28,394 bases of DNA from Woeseiaceae bacterium (lineage in GTDB: Bacteria; Pseudomonadota; Gammaproteobacteria; Steroidobacterales; Woeseiaceae): assembly GCA_013138675.1 (NCBI GenBank), contig WTCH01000349.1, positions 1-28,394 on the forward strand. The letters are read 5' to 3'. A program made the position numbers and the translations under genes. The notes beneath the pieces were generated by a model. That model ran no database searches. It was not told where the DNA came from and saw only the letters and a program-made list of their open reading frames with translations. Below, piece after piece: positions 1-6,814 of this stretch; positions within the stretch are counted from its first letter, which is position 1; each line of letters starts with the position of its first letter.

Positions 1-12
1 CGACGTGACCAT
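1..12 (-). CDS. Start of next gene in the molybdoenzyme operon (partial)
   Basis: On the minus strand an ATG begins directly after the TAA of the [2Fe-2S] subunit gene (TAAATG), and only four codons (M-V-T-S) lie in the window. In xanthine dehydrogenase and isoquinoline oxidoreductase (Ior) type operons the small iron-sulfur subunit is normally followed by the large molybdopterin-binding subunit, so that is the expected product. This is inferred from position alone, because four codons cannot identify a protein. Confidence 0.35.
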
Positions 13-504
13 TTACCCACCTGTCGTCGCCTCCTCATGCAGCGCATTGATAGCCAGCGCGGCACGCTTGATGCCTTTGCGAATTCGCGGATACGTACCA
101 CAACGGCAGACATTGCCGGCCATTGCCTGGTCAATGTCGGCATCGGATGGAGACGGGTTGTCGTCGAGCAGGGCGGCCGCTGACATGATCTGGCCGGATT
201 GGCAGTATCCGCATTGTGGAACCTGCTCATCGATCCAGGCTTGTTGCAGCGGATGCAGTTCGCCGTCGCTTTTTACGATGCCTTCGATCGTCATGACTTC
301 CTGATCGATGGCCACTTGTGCCGGGGTCACACACGAGCGGATCGGGGTGCCGTTGAGATGAACCGTGCAGGCGCCGCACTGGGCAATTCCGCAACCAAAT
401 TTCGTTCCCGTGAGCCCGACGTAGTCGCGAATAACCCACAAAAGCGGTGTCGCCGGATCGACGTCGACCGAGTGGGTTTCGCCGTTGATCTTCAGTGTGA
501 TCAT
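13..504 (-). CDS. (2Fe-2S)-binding subunit of a xanthine dehydrogenase/IorA-type molybdoenzyme
   Basis: This 163-aa protein is the small electron-transfer subunit of a molybdenum hydroxylase such as isoquinoline 1-oxidoreductase, aldehyde oxidase or xanthine dehydrogenase. The N-terminal plant-type ferredoxin fold has Cys38, Cys43, Cys46 (CGIAQCGAC) and Cys58. The C-terminal all-helical second cluster domain has Cys98 and Cys101 (QCGYC) and Cys133 and Cys135 (CRC). The length and two-cluster layout match the family. The frame opens at 630, but the ATG at 504 gives the usual family N-terminus (MITLKING), so I chose it. There is no signal peptide, so it should fold in the cytoplasm, perhaps with a Tat-exported partner. 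The next gene starts immediately after its stop. The substrate cannot be told from this subunit. Confidence 0.93.
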   Translation of the reverse strand: MITLKINGETHSVDVDPATPLLWVIRDYVGLTGTKFGCGIAQCGACTVHLNGTPIRSCVTPAQVAIDQEVMTIEGIVKSDGELHPLQQAWIDEQVPQCGYCQSGQIMSAAALLDDNPSPSDADIDQAMAGNVCRCGTYPRIRKGIKRAALAINALHEEATTGG

Positions 505-613
505 AATGAAAGACGGTACTCCAAGGTATCGGGCTCGGCAAGCATGGGATTCAAGTGACGGGGAGCCGGCGAATGACGTAGACTGGGCGTCGAACCCGGC
601 CCTGGGAGTATCA

Positions 614-985
614 ATGTCTGGAAGCCGCAACTACGACACGGTTGCCTTCGATGTACGCGACAATGCGACGATGTTGTTCTTCGCGAGCACGACGACCGAA
701 GGCGATATCGACGACTACATATTGCTCATGCGGACAGTCGAGGACGACTTCGATTCGTCGACTTACATCGAGATCAATGAGCAGCAGTTCGGTGGCCATG
801 ATCTGATTCGCGAGGCGGAACTGATGGGCAACATGCTGACCCTGCATCTTCATGAACCTGCCGCGGAGCTGGGCGGAGTCTCTGAGATCGTGCTTACCTG
901 GACAGATACACCTGAGAATGGTGCGAGTATCGAAGCCGGCGCATTTCGCGTGCTCGGCGACACGATGACAGGTGCCCGCGCCTGA
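614..985 (+). CDS. Hypothetical 123-aa protein
   Basis: The frame opens at 485, but the ATG at 614 is preceded by GGAG five bases upstream, and translation from there no longer overlaps the divergent iron-sulfur gene. The product is acidic, with no signal peptide or membrane segment. Its middle contains YIEINEQQFGG, followed by alternating hydrophobic strands ending in EIVLTWTD, which suggests a small all-beta or alpha-beta fold. The general look recalls immunity-protein-like families such as Imm10, but I cannot confirm that and assign no function. The GIY-YIG gene follows after 15 bases on the same strand, so the two are probably co-transcribed. Confidence 0.7.
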   Translation: MSGSRNYDTVAFDVRDNATMLFFASTTTEGDIDDYILLMRTVEDDFDSSTYIEINEQQFGGHDLIREAELMGNMLTLHLHEPAAELGGVSEIVLTWTDTPENGASIEAGAFRVLGDTMTGARA

Positions 986-1000
986 GAATGGCGCCCCGGA

Positions 1001-1288
1001 ATGACTAGAGCAGGCGCGTACAGCCTGTACATTGTCCGCTGTGCCGACGGCAAGCTTTACACCGGTATTGCCATCGACGTCGAGCGCCGTATCCGGGAGC
1101 ATGAGTCAGGCACTCGCGGTGCTAAATATCTTCGCGGTAGAGGCCCTCTGAACCTGGAATTCTCCGAGTGTCTGGGGGGCCGTGCCAGGGCGCAGCAGTT
1201 CGAATATCGAGTGAAGCAACTCGAGCGAGACAGAAAAGAAGCACTGATCGCCGGCCATTGTTCCCTGGCCGATCTTCTGCCCGATTGA
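1001..1288 (+). CDS. GIY-YIG domain protein, UPF0213/YhbQ type
   Basis: This 95-aa protein is a stand-alone GIY-YIG fold. The two motif strands appear as SLYIVRC (residues 8-14) and KLYTGI (18-23). They are followed by the conserved helix ERRIREHESG and by GAKYLRGRGPL, typical of the small YhbQ/UPF0213 group. Members are single-domain proteins with proposed but poorly defined nuclease activity on branched or damaged DNA. The length matches the family and the protein should be cytoplasmic. The start at 1001 has a CCGGA just upstream and is the only ATG before the motif. The gene ends four bases before the convergent MBL-fold gene, leaving no room for a separate terminator. Confidence 0.9.
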   Translation: MTRAGAYSLYIVRCADGKLYTGIAIDVERRIREHESGTRGAKYLRGRGPLNLEFSECLGGRARAQQFEYRVKQLERDRKEALIAGHCSLADLLPD

Positions 1289-1291
1289 GAA

Positions 1292-2338
1292 TCAGGCCTC
1301 TGGCGACGCCTCCGGATACAGAACGACCGCTTTGCCGAATTCAGGAAGGTGAAGGCGAGTATCAGTATCCCAGGTCGCAGCGATTTCCTCGAGCCATTTT
1401 GATGTCTTCACGAAGTTATCGAGCGCGCGCGGGTACAGCAGGATTTCACCGAACGGCTGCGTAAGATCATCAAAATGTATCGGCAACACATGTGCAGCGC
1501 CAGTGGTCGTCACGACGGCCTGCCAGTATTGTTCCATGTAGTCGCGGCCCAGCCCATCAAGCATCGCCATGCCAAGTAAAACGATATCTGCCTGGATGCC
1601 CTGCAAAGCACCTTCCGCATAGCCGCCACTGCCGTGTACGAGCGTAGTGCCGTACGGATGCGTCAGGACAACGGAGTAACTCTGGCCTTCGCGGTAGGCC
1701 CATATCGACGCCGGTGTTTGCAGCGGTTCGTCGATGATTCCCGCTACCGGGACTGAACCACCCCAACCGATCGGGGCGTGCGGAGTCTCAATCATTGTGA
1801 GCGTGAACTGTCCAAACGAATACGTGCCGCGATTCTCGGCGACGATTATCTGGTCTTCTGGCACTCCGGCGCCCCTGGCAATATTGGCCGTCGATGCGGA
1901 GCCCAGGATGGACGCGCTGCTGCGATTAGCAATTGCGCCTATATCCATCGCGTGATCGTAATGCGATTGCACCGGAATAATAGCTGCAAGGCGGCGCATC
2001 CGATATTCATCGAGCACATAGTTGATTGTCACAGCGTTGCTGCTCACCTGGCGGCTGAGTAGTGCATCAAAAAGTGTCGGTCGCGAGAAGAAGCCGTCGA
2101 TCAGGATCTGCGTTTCGCCGTCGTCGAACAGTAGCGTAGTAACACCCAGCCACGTCATCGTGACCGCGTCGAGACTGGGTTCGATATAGGGGTATGGTGG
2201 CCAGTCGATGTCGTCCAGCGATGTGCGGTCACGCCACAGCCAAACCAGCGCAATCGAGACAATGGCCGTTGCCGCAAAGACCGTAATGGCGGTACGTTGC
2301 AGCCAGCGTTTGATTTGGTCTGGAGTGACTGCGCGCAT
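1292..2338 (-). CDS. Membrane-anchored metallo-beta-lactamase-fold hydrolase
   Basis: This 348-aa protein starts with one membrane segment (residues about 16-36, ending in WLW) and then an MBL-fold domain outside the membrane. The domain opens with WLGVTTLLFDDGETQILIDGFF, typical of the UlaG/NAPE-PLD-like branch. The metal motif reads Q124-S-H126-Y-D128-H129, so the first histidine of HxHxDH is Gln while HxDH is kept. Later candidate ligands are in TPHAPIG and in LPIHFDD. Its ATG overlaps the stop of the DUF819 gene (TAATG), which points to translational coupling. The substrate is unknown, and lipid or lactone hydrolysis is possible from the family. Loss of one ligand may mean mononuclear metal binding or altered chemistry. 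Confidence 0.85.
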   Translation of the reverse strand: MRAVTPDQIKRWLQRTAITVFAATAIVSIALVWLWRDRTSLDDIDWPPYPYIEPSLDAVTMTWLGVTTLLFDDGETQILIDGFFSRPTLFDALLSRQVSSNAVTINYVLDEYRMRRLAAIIPVQSHYDHAMDIGAIANRSSASILGSASTANIARGAGVPEDQIIVAENRGTYSFGQFTLTMIETPHAPIGWGGSVPVAGIIDEPLQTPASIWAYREGQSYSVVLTHPYGTTLVHGSGGYAEGALQGIQADIVLLGMAMLDGLGRDYMEQYWQAVVTTTGAAHVLPIHFDDLTQPFGEILLYPRALDNFVKTSKWLEEIAATWDTDTRLHLPEFGKAVVLYPEASPEA

Positions 2339-3540
2339 TACTGTCCGACGGCCATCCTGGCGAGATGCCCGGTCAAAGGGGCGAGGTAGTTGCCCAGCGC
2401 GTAGCCGAGCAGGGCCATCAGGATCGATGCTGGTACCAGGTTGGGCCGGTGGTGTGCGGCGACAATCGGCGCCGACGCGGCCGCGCCGATGTTGGCGGCC
2501 GAGGCAATGGCGACACTGTGAACATCAACGCGGAAGATCCACGCGCCCGCGAGACAGAACAATCCGTGGATAAAAATCCAGACAAACGCGCCGGCGACGA
2601 ACATTGGCGCTTCGGCCAGTCCGGCGACGGATGCGCGCGCGCCCATGCCGGCGACAAATACATAGATCATGGCCGTACCCATGGCTGTCGAGTTAGGCAA
2701 CCTCGATACGGGTGTGGTCGACAGCAACAGCGCCAGCGTCGTCACAAGCAGGATTCGTATTGTCGATTCGCCAAAGACCGTGCTCAGGCCCGGCGCACGC
2801 GATGCGATGGACCCGGCGATTTCCGGGGCCAGCGAGGTGCTGACCCATGTCACCCCGATTACGATGGCGACCAGAAACAGGTACTGCGGCATCGTCGGTG
2901 CATGGTCGTCTTCGACATGCAGCTCGGCAGCCGCGTCCATTGCTTCAAGCCTTTCGGTCGGTACGCGCGCCCAGCGGTTAAATCGTGTCGCAAAATCACG
3001 TGACATCAACAGCAGTGGCAGCCAGACGATGTAAATGACGTTGTCGGCGATAACGGCAAGACCAAACTGCTCCTCCGACGTGCCCAGCATCTCCGCTGTC
3101 GCCGCCATGTTGGCCGTCCCGCCGATCCAGCTGCCGGCAAGCGCCCCATAGCCTTTCCACGCATCGTCAGATAACCAGCTGTGAACAAGCATGTACGCGA
3201 CGACTGCTCCGACCATGACGCCGGCGGTGCCCATTAGCATGACGAGTACGCCCTTACCCATGACGCGAACAACGGCCGGTACATTCACTTTGATCAACAT
3301 CAGCACGATGAATGCTGGCAACAGGTAAGCGCTCAGCCCTCCGTACACCGGTGACGCGCTGGGAATGACATCAAAGTTGTTCAGAAATACCGGTGTTGCG
3401 TAAATAAACAGCAACGGTGGCAGATACTGAAAGAGCTTTGCCTTCGTCGTCTGCTCTATTGCGAAAAAGAACGCGGCGACGAATGCGAGGACAGCGAGCA
3501 CGCCGATTGGAGAGGAGATCAGGGCCGCGGAACTTTCCAT
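2338..3540 (-). CDS. DUF819 family integral membrane protein (YjcL-like)
   Basis: This is a polytopic inner-membrane protein of about 400 residues with roughly ten hydrophobic segments. It contains the DUF819 signature region GALAGSWIGGTANMAATAEML, followed by NVIYIVWLPLLL. The internal glycine-rich repeats (SWIGGTANMAA and later ASAANIGAAASAPIV) suggest an inverted-repeat transporter fold, but the family has no agreed substrate. The frame opens at 3588. I prefer the ATG at 3540 (MESSAALIS), because the upstream codons add a charged stretch not expected before the first membrane helix. A central soluble loop of about 35 residues (AMDAAAELHVEDDHAP) divides the two halves. The downstream MBL-fold gene is translationally coupled, so the pair probably works together. 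Confidence 0.87.
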   Translation of the reverse strand: MESSAALISSPIGVLAVLAFVAAFFFAIEQTTKAKLFQYLPPLLFIYATPVFLNNFDVIPSASPVYGGLSAYLLPAFIVLMLIKVNVPAVVRVMGKGVLVMLMGTAGVMVGAVVAYMLVHSWLSDDAWKGYGALAGSWIGGTANMAATAEMLGTSEEQFGLAVIADNVIYIVWLPLLLMSRDFATRFNRWARVPTERLEAMDAAAELHVEDDHAPTMPQYLFLVAIVIGVTWVSTSLAPEIAGSIASRAPGLSTVFGESTIRILLVTTLALLLSTTPVSRLPNSTAMGTAMIYVFVAGMGARASVAGLAEAPMFVAGAFVWIFIHGLFCLAGAWIFRVDVHSVAIASAANIGAAASAPIVAAHHRPNLVPASILMALLGYALGNYLAPLTGHLARMAVGQ

Positions 3541-3616
3541 GTGATACAGACTCTTGGGCTCGTGCAGATGCCGCAGAGTATAAATCAATGACAGGCGCGC
3601 GGCGCGCTGCGCCGAA

Positions 3617-4318
3617 TCAGGCTATTTGAGCCTGCAGGTCCTTGCGGGAGGCCTCGTCGGTTAGTGCTGCAGACTTGACGGTGAGCCACGCTGCATCCCA
3701 GTCCTTGACCTTGCTTGGTCCGAAAATGTGTTTGGCGATGAAGCTGTCGAGTGCTGCGACGCGAATGACATTCTTCGGTGGTGGTGTCGGGAAATCGACA
3801 GTGCCGGTGAATGCGACGAGATTGTCGACCGGGACATCAGGCACAACGCTCTGCAGGGCGCGCGTACGACCTTCATTCTGAATGAGCGGATTGAGGAAGC
3901 GACGTCGCAGTGTGCCGTCAACGTTAGTCCACTGGGCCTCGTCTTCAGCGCCGAAAACGATGCCGTTGTAGTGCTTGGTCTGAATGCAAAGAATTCCGCC
4001 TGCGGTCAGGATGGCGTGATCGATCTTGACCAACCCGCCGTAGGCGCCTGGCAGGATGAAGTCGTGAAGTACGTCCGGGCTGCGGGCGCCAAGCGCATGG
4101 CGAATCCGGTAGGTGCCAAGGCGCGCGGTGATGATGCGCATCACGTGGCTCGCGGTGGATCGGAAGATCAGCGTTAAAAGTAACGCGCCGGCGACTGTGA
4201 ATATGAAAGCAGCGGGCCCGACGCTCGTAATACCGGTCGCAATCGGCGCCTCGGCGGCCAGTGCTGGCAGGGCGATCAGGGGCAGGCTCGTTGCGACTAT
4301 TCGGATGAACACAATCAT
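3617..4318 (-). CDS. NERD (nuclease-related) domain protein with N-terminal membrane segments
   Basis: This 233-aa protein begins with a signal-like hydrophobic stretch (residues 3-21) and a second membrane segment (about 35-52). A NERD domain follows from about residue 68. It contains the core GGLVKIDHAILTAGGILCI (Asp100), QTKHYNG (Gln113, Lys115) and the later W-T and NPLIQNEGRT motifs. NERD folds resemble restriction-endonuclease cores with a D...(E/Q)xK centre. Here the position before xK is Gln, which restriction-like nucleases sometimes tolerate. With two membrane segments, the domain probably faces the cytoplasm. The gene lies 44 bases after the ABC ATPase gene and 76 before the DUF819 gene, all minus strand. 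No specific function is known. Confidence 0.85.
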   Translation of the reverse strand: MIVFIRIVATSLPLIALPALAAEAPIATGITSVGPAAFIFTVAGALLLTLIFRSTASHVMRIITARLGTYRIRHALGARSPDVLHDFILPGAYGGLVKIDHAILTAGGILCIQTKHYNGIVFGAEDEAQWTNVDGTLRRRFLNPLIQNEGRTRALQSVVPDVPVDNLVAFTGTVDFPTPPPKNVIRVAALDSFIAKHIFGPSKVKDWDAAWLTVKSAALTDEASRKDLQAQIA

Positions 4319-4362
4319 GACCCTTAGAGTAGGACTTTTGACGGCAAATTTATCGTATCAGG

Positions 4363-5175
4363 TCACGTTTTGTTAAGTCGGCTGCCTGGATACGCGAGAT
4401 AGAAGCCATCGACCTCGGCGACTCGTATGCCTGTTTCGTAGACCGAGCTCAGAAACTTAGCGTCCAGGACACTGGCCTTGTCTCCGTCAGCGACGACGCT
4501 GCCCTCCTTGAGGACGACAACCCGATCGACTTCAGGCGGTATCTCGTTGAGATGATGCGTGACGAGGACGATGTTGTGTCCGCTCCGCGCCAGTTCGCGG
4601 ATGCGATCGAGATAATCGAAGCTCGCTGCGAAATCCAGCCCCTCTGTCGGCTCGTCCAGAATAAGTGTCTGTGGTTTGTGAACCAGTGCCCTGCCAAGCA
4701 GGCAGCGCCGCTGCTGACCTGTCGACATCGATCGGAGTGCCGTATTTTCGAGTGCATCGATGCCGAGCAGGCTCAATATCGCCTGCGCCTTGTCGATTTC
4801 GTCTTTGCTGACATGCTGTGCGAGCGTGCCGTGCACGCCGATGCTTGAGTGGAAGCCCGAGACAACGACTTCGAGGGCCGTGGTGGTCGGCGTATAACGC
4901 TGGTGCAGGTCGTGAGAGACGATGCCAATGTGCCTGCGCAAGTCCCAGACATTCCAGTGATCTTGTCCGAGTATACGCACCGCGGAGTCCGCGGCGACCA
5001 CCGGGTACAATTCGCGATTGATTGTCTTCAAAAGCGTGGTCTTACCTGAACCGTTGGGCCCGAGAATGGCAACGCGTTCGTGCTGCTCGATCGTGAGATT
5101 CAGTTTCTCGAACACACACGTCGTACCACGCCAGATCGTCGCGTTTCGAATTTCAATAAGTGGCGGCTCGCTCAT
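4363..5175 (-). CDS. Stand-alone ABC ATPase (ModF/YlmA-like)
   Basis: This 270-aa protein is one ABC nucleotide-binding domain. Walker A is GPNGSGKT (39-46), the Q-loop region is GIVSHDLHQRYT, the signature is STGQQRR (151-157), Walker B is TLILDEP with Glu175, and the H-loop His is in VTHHLNE (about 207). No permease gene is adjacent. The sequence around DQDHWNVWDLRRHIGIVS and the HHLNEIPPEVDRVVVLKEG ending resembles the cytosolic YlmA/ModF-like group rather than a normal importer subunit. It is 35 bases downstream of the MATE gene and 44 upstream of the NERD gene, in one minus-strand run. The partner, if there is one, is not in the window. Confidence 0.9.
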   Translation of the reverse strand: MSEPPLIEIRNATIWRGTTCVFEKLNLTIEQHERVAILGPNGSGKTTLLKTINRELYPVVAADSAVRILGQDHWNVWDLRRHIGIVSHDLHQRYTPTTTALEVVVSGFHSSIGVHGTLAQHVSKDEIDKAQAILSLLGIDALENTALRSMSTGQQRRCLLGRALVHKPQTLILDEPTEGLDFAASFDYLDRIRELARSGHNIVLVTHHLNEIPPEVDRVVVLKEGSVVADGDKASVLDAKFLSSVYETGIRVAEVDGFYLAYPGSRLNKT

Positions 5176-5210
5176 CGCGATTCAGATAGTACTCACATCG
5201 CTGCCGCCCG

Positions 5211-6638
5211 TCAGGCTACCTGCTGCTTCCATTTGCCGCGCCTGAAGACCGCAACGCCCAGGATGGTTACAAGTGATTCCGAGACGACCATGGCCCAGAA
5301 TACGCCATCCGGCCCCAGGGACATGTCCGTCGCCAGCCAGTAGGCCAGTGGGATTTGCAGGATCCAGAAGCAGACGAGGTTGATCGCGGTCGGTGTCCTG
5401 GTATCACCTGCTCCGTTGAGCGCTTGTGTGACAATCATGCCTACGGCGTACATCGGAATGCCGATGGCGAGTATGCGCAGGCAACTTGTGCCATAGCGCA
5501 ACACATCGGAGTCGTTGGTGAACAGGCCAGCGATACCGGGCGCGAATATGACGACGAGCACGCCTACCGACGTCATAAAGATGGCGTTGTACTTTGCTGC
5601 CCGCCAGGTCGATTTCTCAGCTCGGTCCGGCTGCCCTGCTCCAAGATTCTGTCCCACCAGTGTCGCGGCGGCGTTACCGAGGCCCCAGGACGGCAGCCAG
5701 ATGAACTCGAAGATGCGCAGGCCGATTGTGTAGGCCGCAACCGCCGTGCTGCCGTAGATCGCGACGATGCGCATGACGATGATCCAGCTCGACGTCGAAA
5801 TCAGGAACTGCCCGATGCCGCCTATGGAAATGACCAGCATACGAGCAAGGACAGGCGGCGCCAGTGCGAGGTTGCGCAGGCGAAACCGGAGCCGACCGCG
5901 ACCATCGAACAGGTACCAGAGCTGATAGACGATACCGATGCTGCGGCCAATCGTCGTCGCTACAGCTGCGCCTGTGACGCCCATCTCCGGAAACGGCCCG
6001 AGGCCGAATATCAGGCAAGGATCAAGAATAATGTTGAGGCCGTTCGCGAGCCAGAGTGAGCGCAGCGCGACTGATGCGTCGCCGGCACCGCGGAATGCCG
6101 CGTTGAGTACAAAGAGATAGATGATGCTCGCCGAGCCACCCAGCAGCACGGCCGCAAACCCCGTGCCCGTCTCGATTACACTCGGGCTGGCCCCCATCAG
6201 GCGCAGCATGTCCGCAGCATAGAACGAACCCGGTATGCCAATTAGCAGGGACAACCCGGCGCCAACCCAGATTGCCTGTCCGGTTACCCGCGCCGCAGCC
6301 TCGCGTTCCTTCGCGCCAATCCGTCGCGCTACCATGGCAGTGACACCCATACCCAGGCCGACCGCGACCGCGTATAGGACCGTGATCAGCGCCTCGGTAA
6401 TGCCGACCGCCGCGATGGCATCCGTTCCGAGACGGGACACGAACGCGATGTCGACGACTGCGAAGACCGACTCCATCGACATTTCGAGCATCATCGGTAT
6501 GGCGAGCAGGCCGAGCGCACGGTTGATACGACCTTTCGTATAGTCCTCGTCACTGTCGCGAAGAGATTCGCGCAAGAAGGCGGCCCCACGTCGAAGCATC
6601 GATCGCTTCGCGCCGGTGTTAGAATTTACATCTGTCAT
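5211..6638 (-). CDS. MATE family efflux transporter
   Basis: This 475-aa inner-membrane protein has about twelve hydrophobic segments arranged as two homologous halves, the normal MATE size and layout. Typical elements include INRALGLLAIPMMLEMSMESVFAVVDIAFVSRLG near the N-terminus, AVGITEALITVLYAVAVGLGMGVTAMVARRIGA, and the second-half VGQNLGAGQPDRAEKSTW. MATE proteins export cationic drugs or metabolites against Na+ or H+. The start at 6638 leaves a 35-residue hydrophilic N-tail before the first helix. It heads the minus-strand run MATE-ABC-NERD-DUF819-MBL with short gaps, so it may be its first gene. The substrate is not predictable from sequence. Confidence 0.95.
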   Translation of the reverse strand: MTDVNSNTGAKRSMLRRGAAFLRESLRDSDEDYTKGRINRALGLLAIPMMLEMSMESVFAVVDIAFVSRLGTDAIAAVGITEALITVLYAVAVGLGMGVTAMVARRIGAKEREAAARVTGQAIWVGAGLSLLIGIPGSFYAADMLRLMGASPSVIETGTGFAAVLLGGSASIIYLFVLNAAFRGAGDASVALRSLWLANGLNIILDPCLIFGLGPFPEMGVTGAAVATTIGRSIGIVYQLWYLFDGRGRLRFRLRNLALAPPVLARMLVISIGGIGQFLISTSSWIIVMRIVAIYGSTAVAAYTIGLRIFEFIWLPSWGLGNAAATLVGQNLGAGQPDRAEKSTWRAAKYNAIFMTSVGVLVVIFAPGIAGLFTNDSDVLRYGTSCLRILAIGIPMYAVGMIVTQALNGAGDTRTPTAINLVCFWILQIPLAYWLATDMSLGPDGVFWAMVVSESLVTILGVAVFRRGKWKQQVA

Positions 6639-6656
6639 CGCTACCGATTAGTGGTC

Positions 6657-6809
6657 ATGCCTGAAGGGCTTGCTCCGATACTCATTATTATCGCTGTCGT
6701 CGTCATCTATACGATCGCAAAAGTCGCAGAGCACATGCGCCGTAGCGATAAGCAGTGGCGTGAGGTCGACAAAAGCAAGCTGCGCGAATGGACCGACGAC
6801 GATGACTGA
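6657..6809 (+). CDS. Small single-TM protein, 50 aa
   Basis: This open frame is short and lies on the plus strand in the 176-base gap between two minus-strand genes. It runs ATG to TGA for 50 codons. The product has a short N-tail (MPEGLAP), one hydrophobic helix (residues 8-23) and a strongly charged tail rich in Lys, Arg and Asp that ends in four aspartates. This N-out or N-in single-pass layout is common for small membrane regulators. There is no clear Shine-Dalgarno, and an in-frame GTG sits six bases upstream. I recognise no family. It ends five bases before the stop of the KefB-like gene. Chance is possible, but the clean helix-plus-charged-tail pattern supports a real gene. Confidence 0.5.
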   Translation: MPEGLAPILIIIAVVVIYTIAKVAEHMRRSDKQWREVDKSKLREWTDDDD

Positions 6810-6814
6810 GACAG

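Noticed and set aside
611..1102. Long minus-strand open frame of 163 codons.
   Set aside because: It lies opposite the 123-aa protein and the GIY-YIG gene, its composition is that of a shadow frame and it has no recognisable motif.
2365..3003. Long plus-strand open frame of 212 codons opposite the DUF819 gene.
   Set aside because: The product is rich in Arg, Gly, Asp and Gln with no fold features. The DUF819 frame on the other strand explains the sequence.
5355..6059. Long plus-strand open frame of 234 codons opposite the MATE gene.
   Set aside because: Antisense shadow: hydrophilic, low-complexity product, and the MATE protein is unambiguous.
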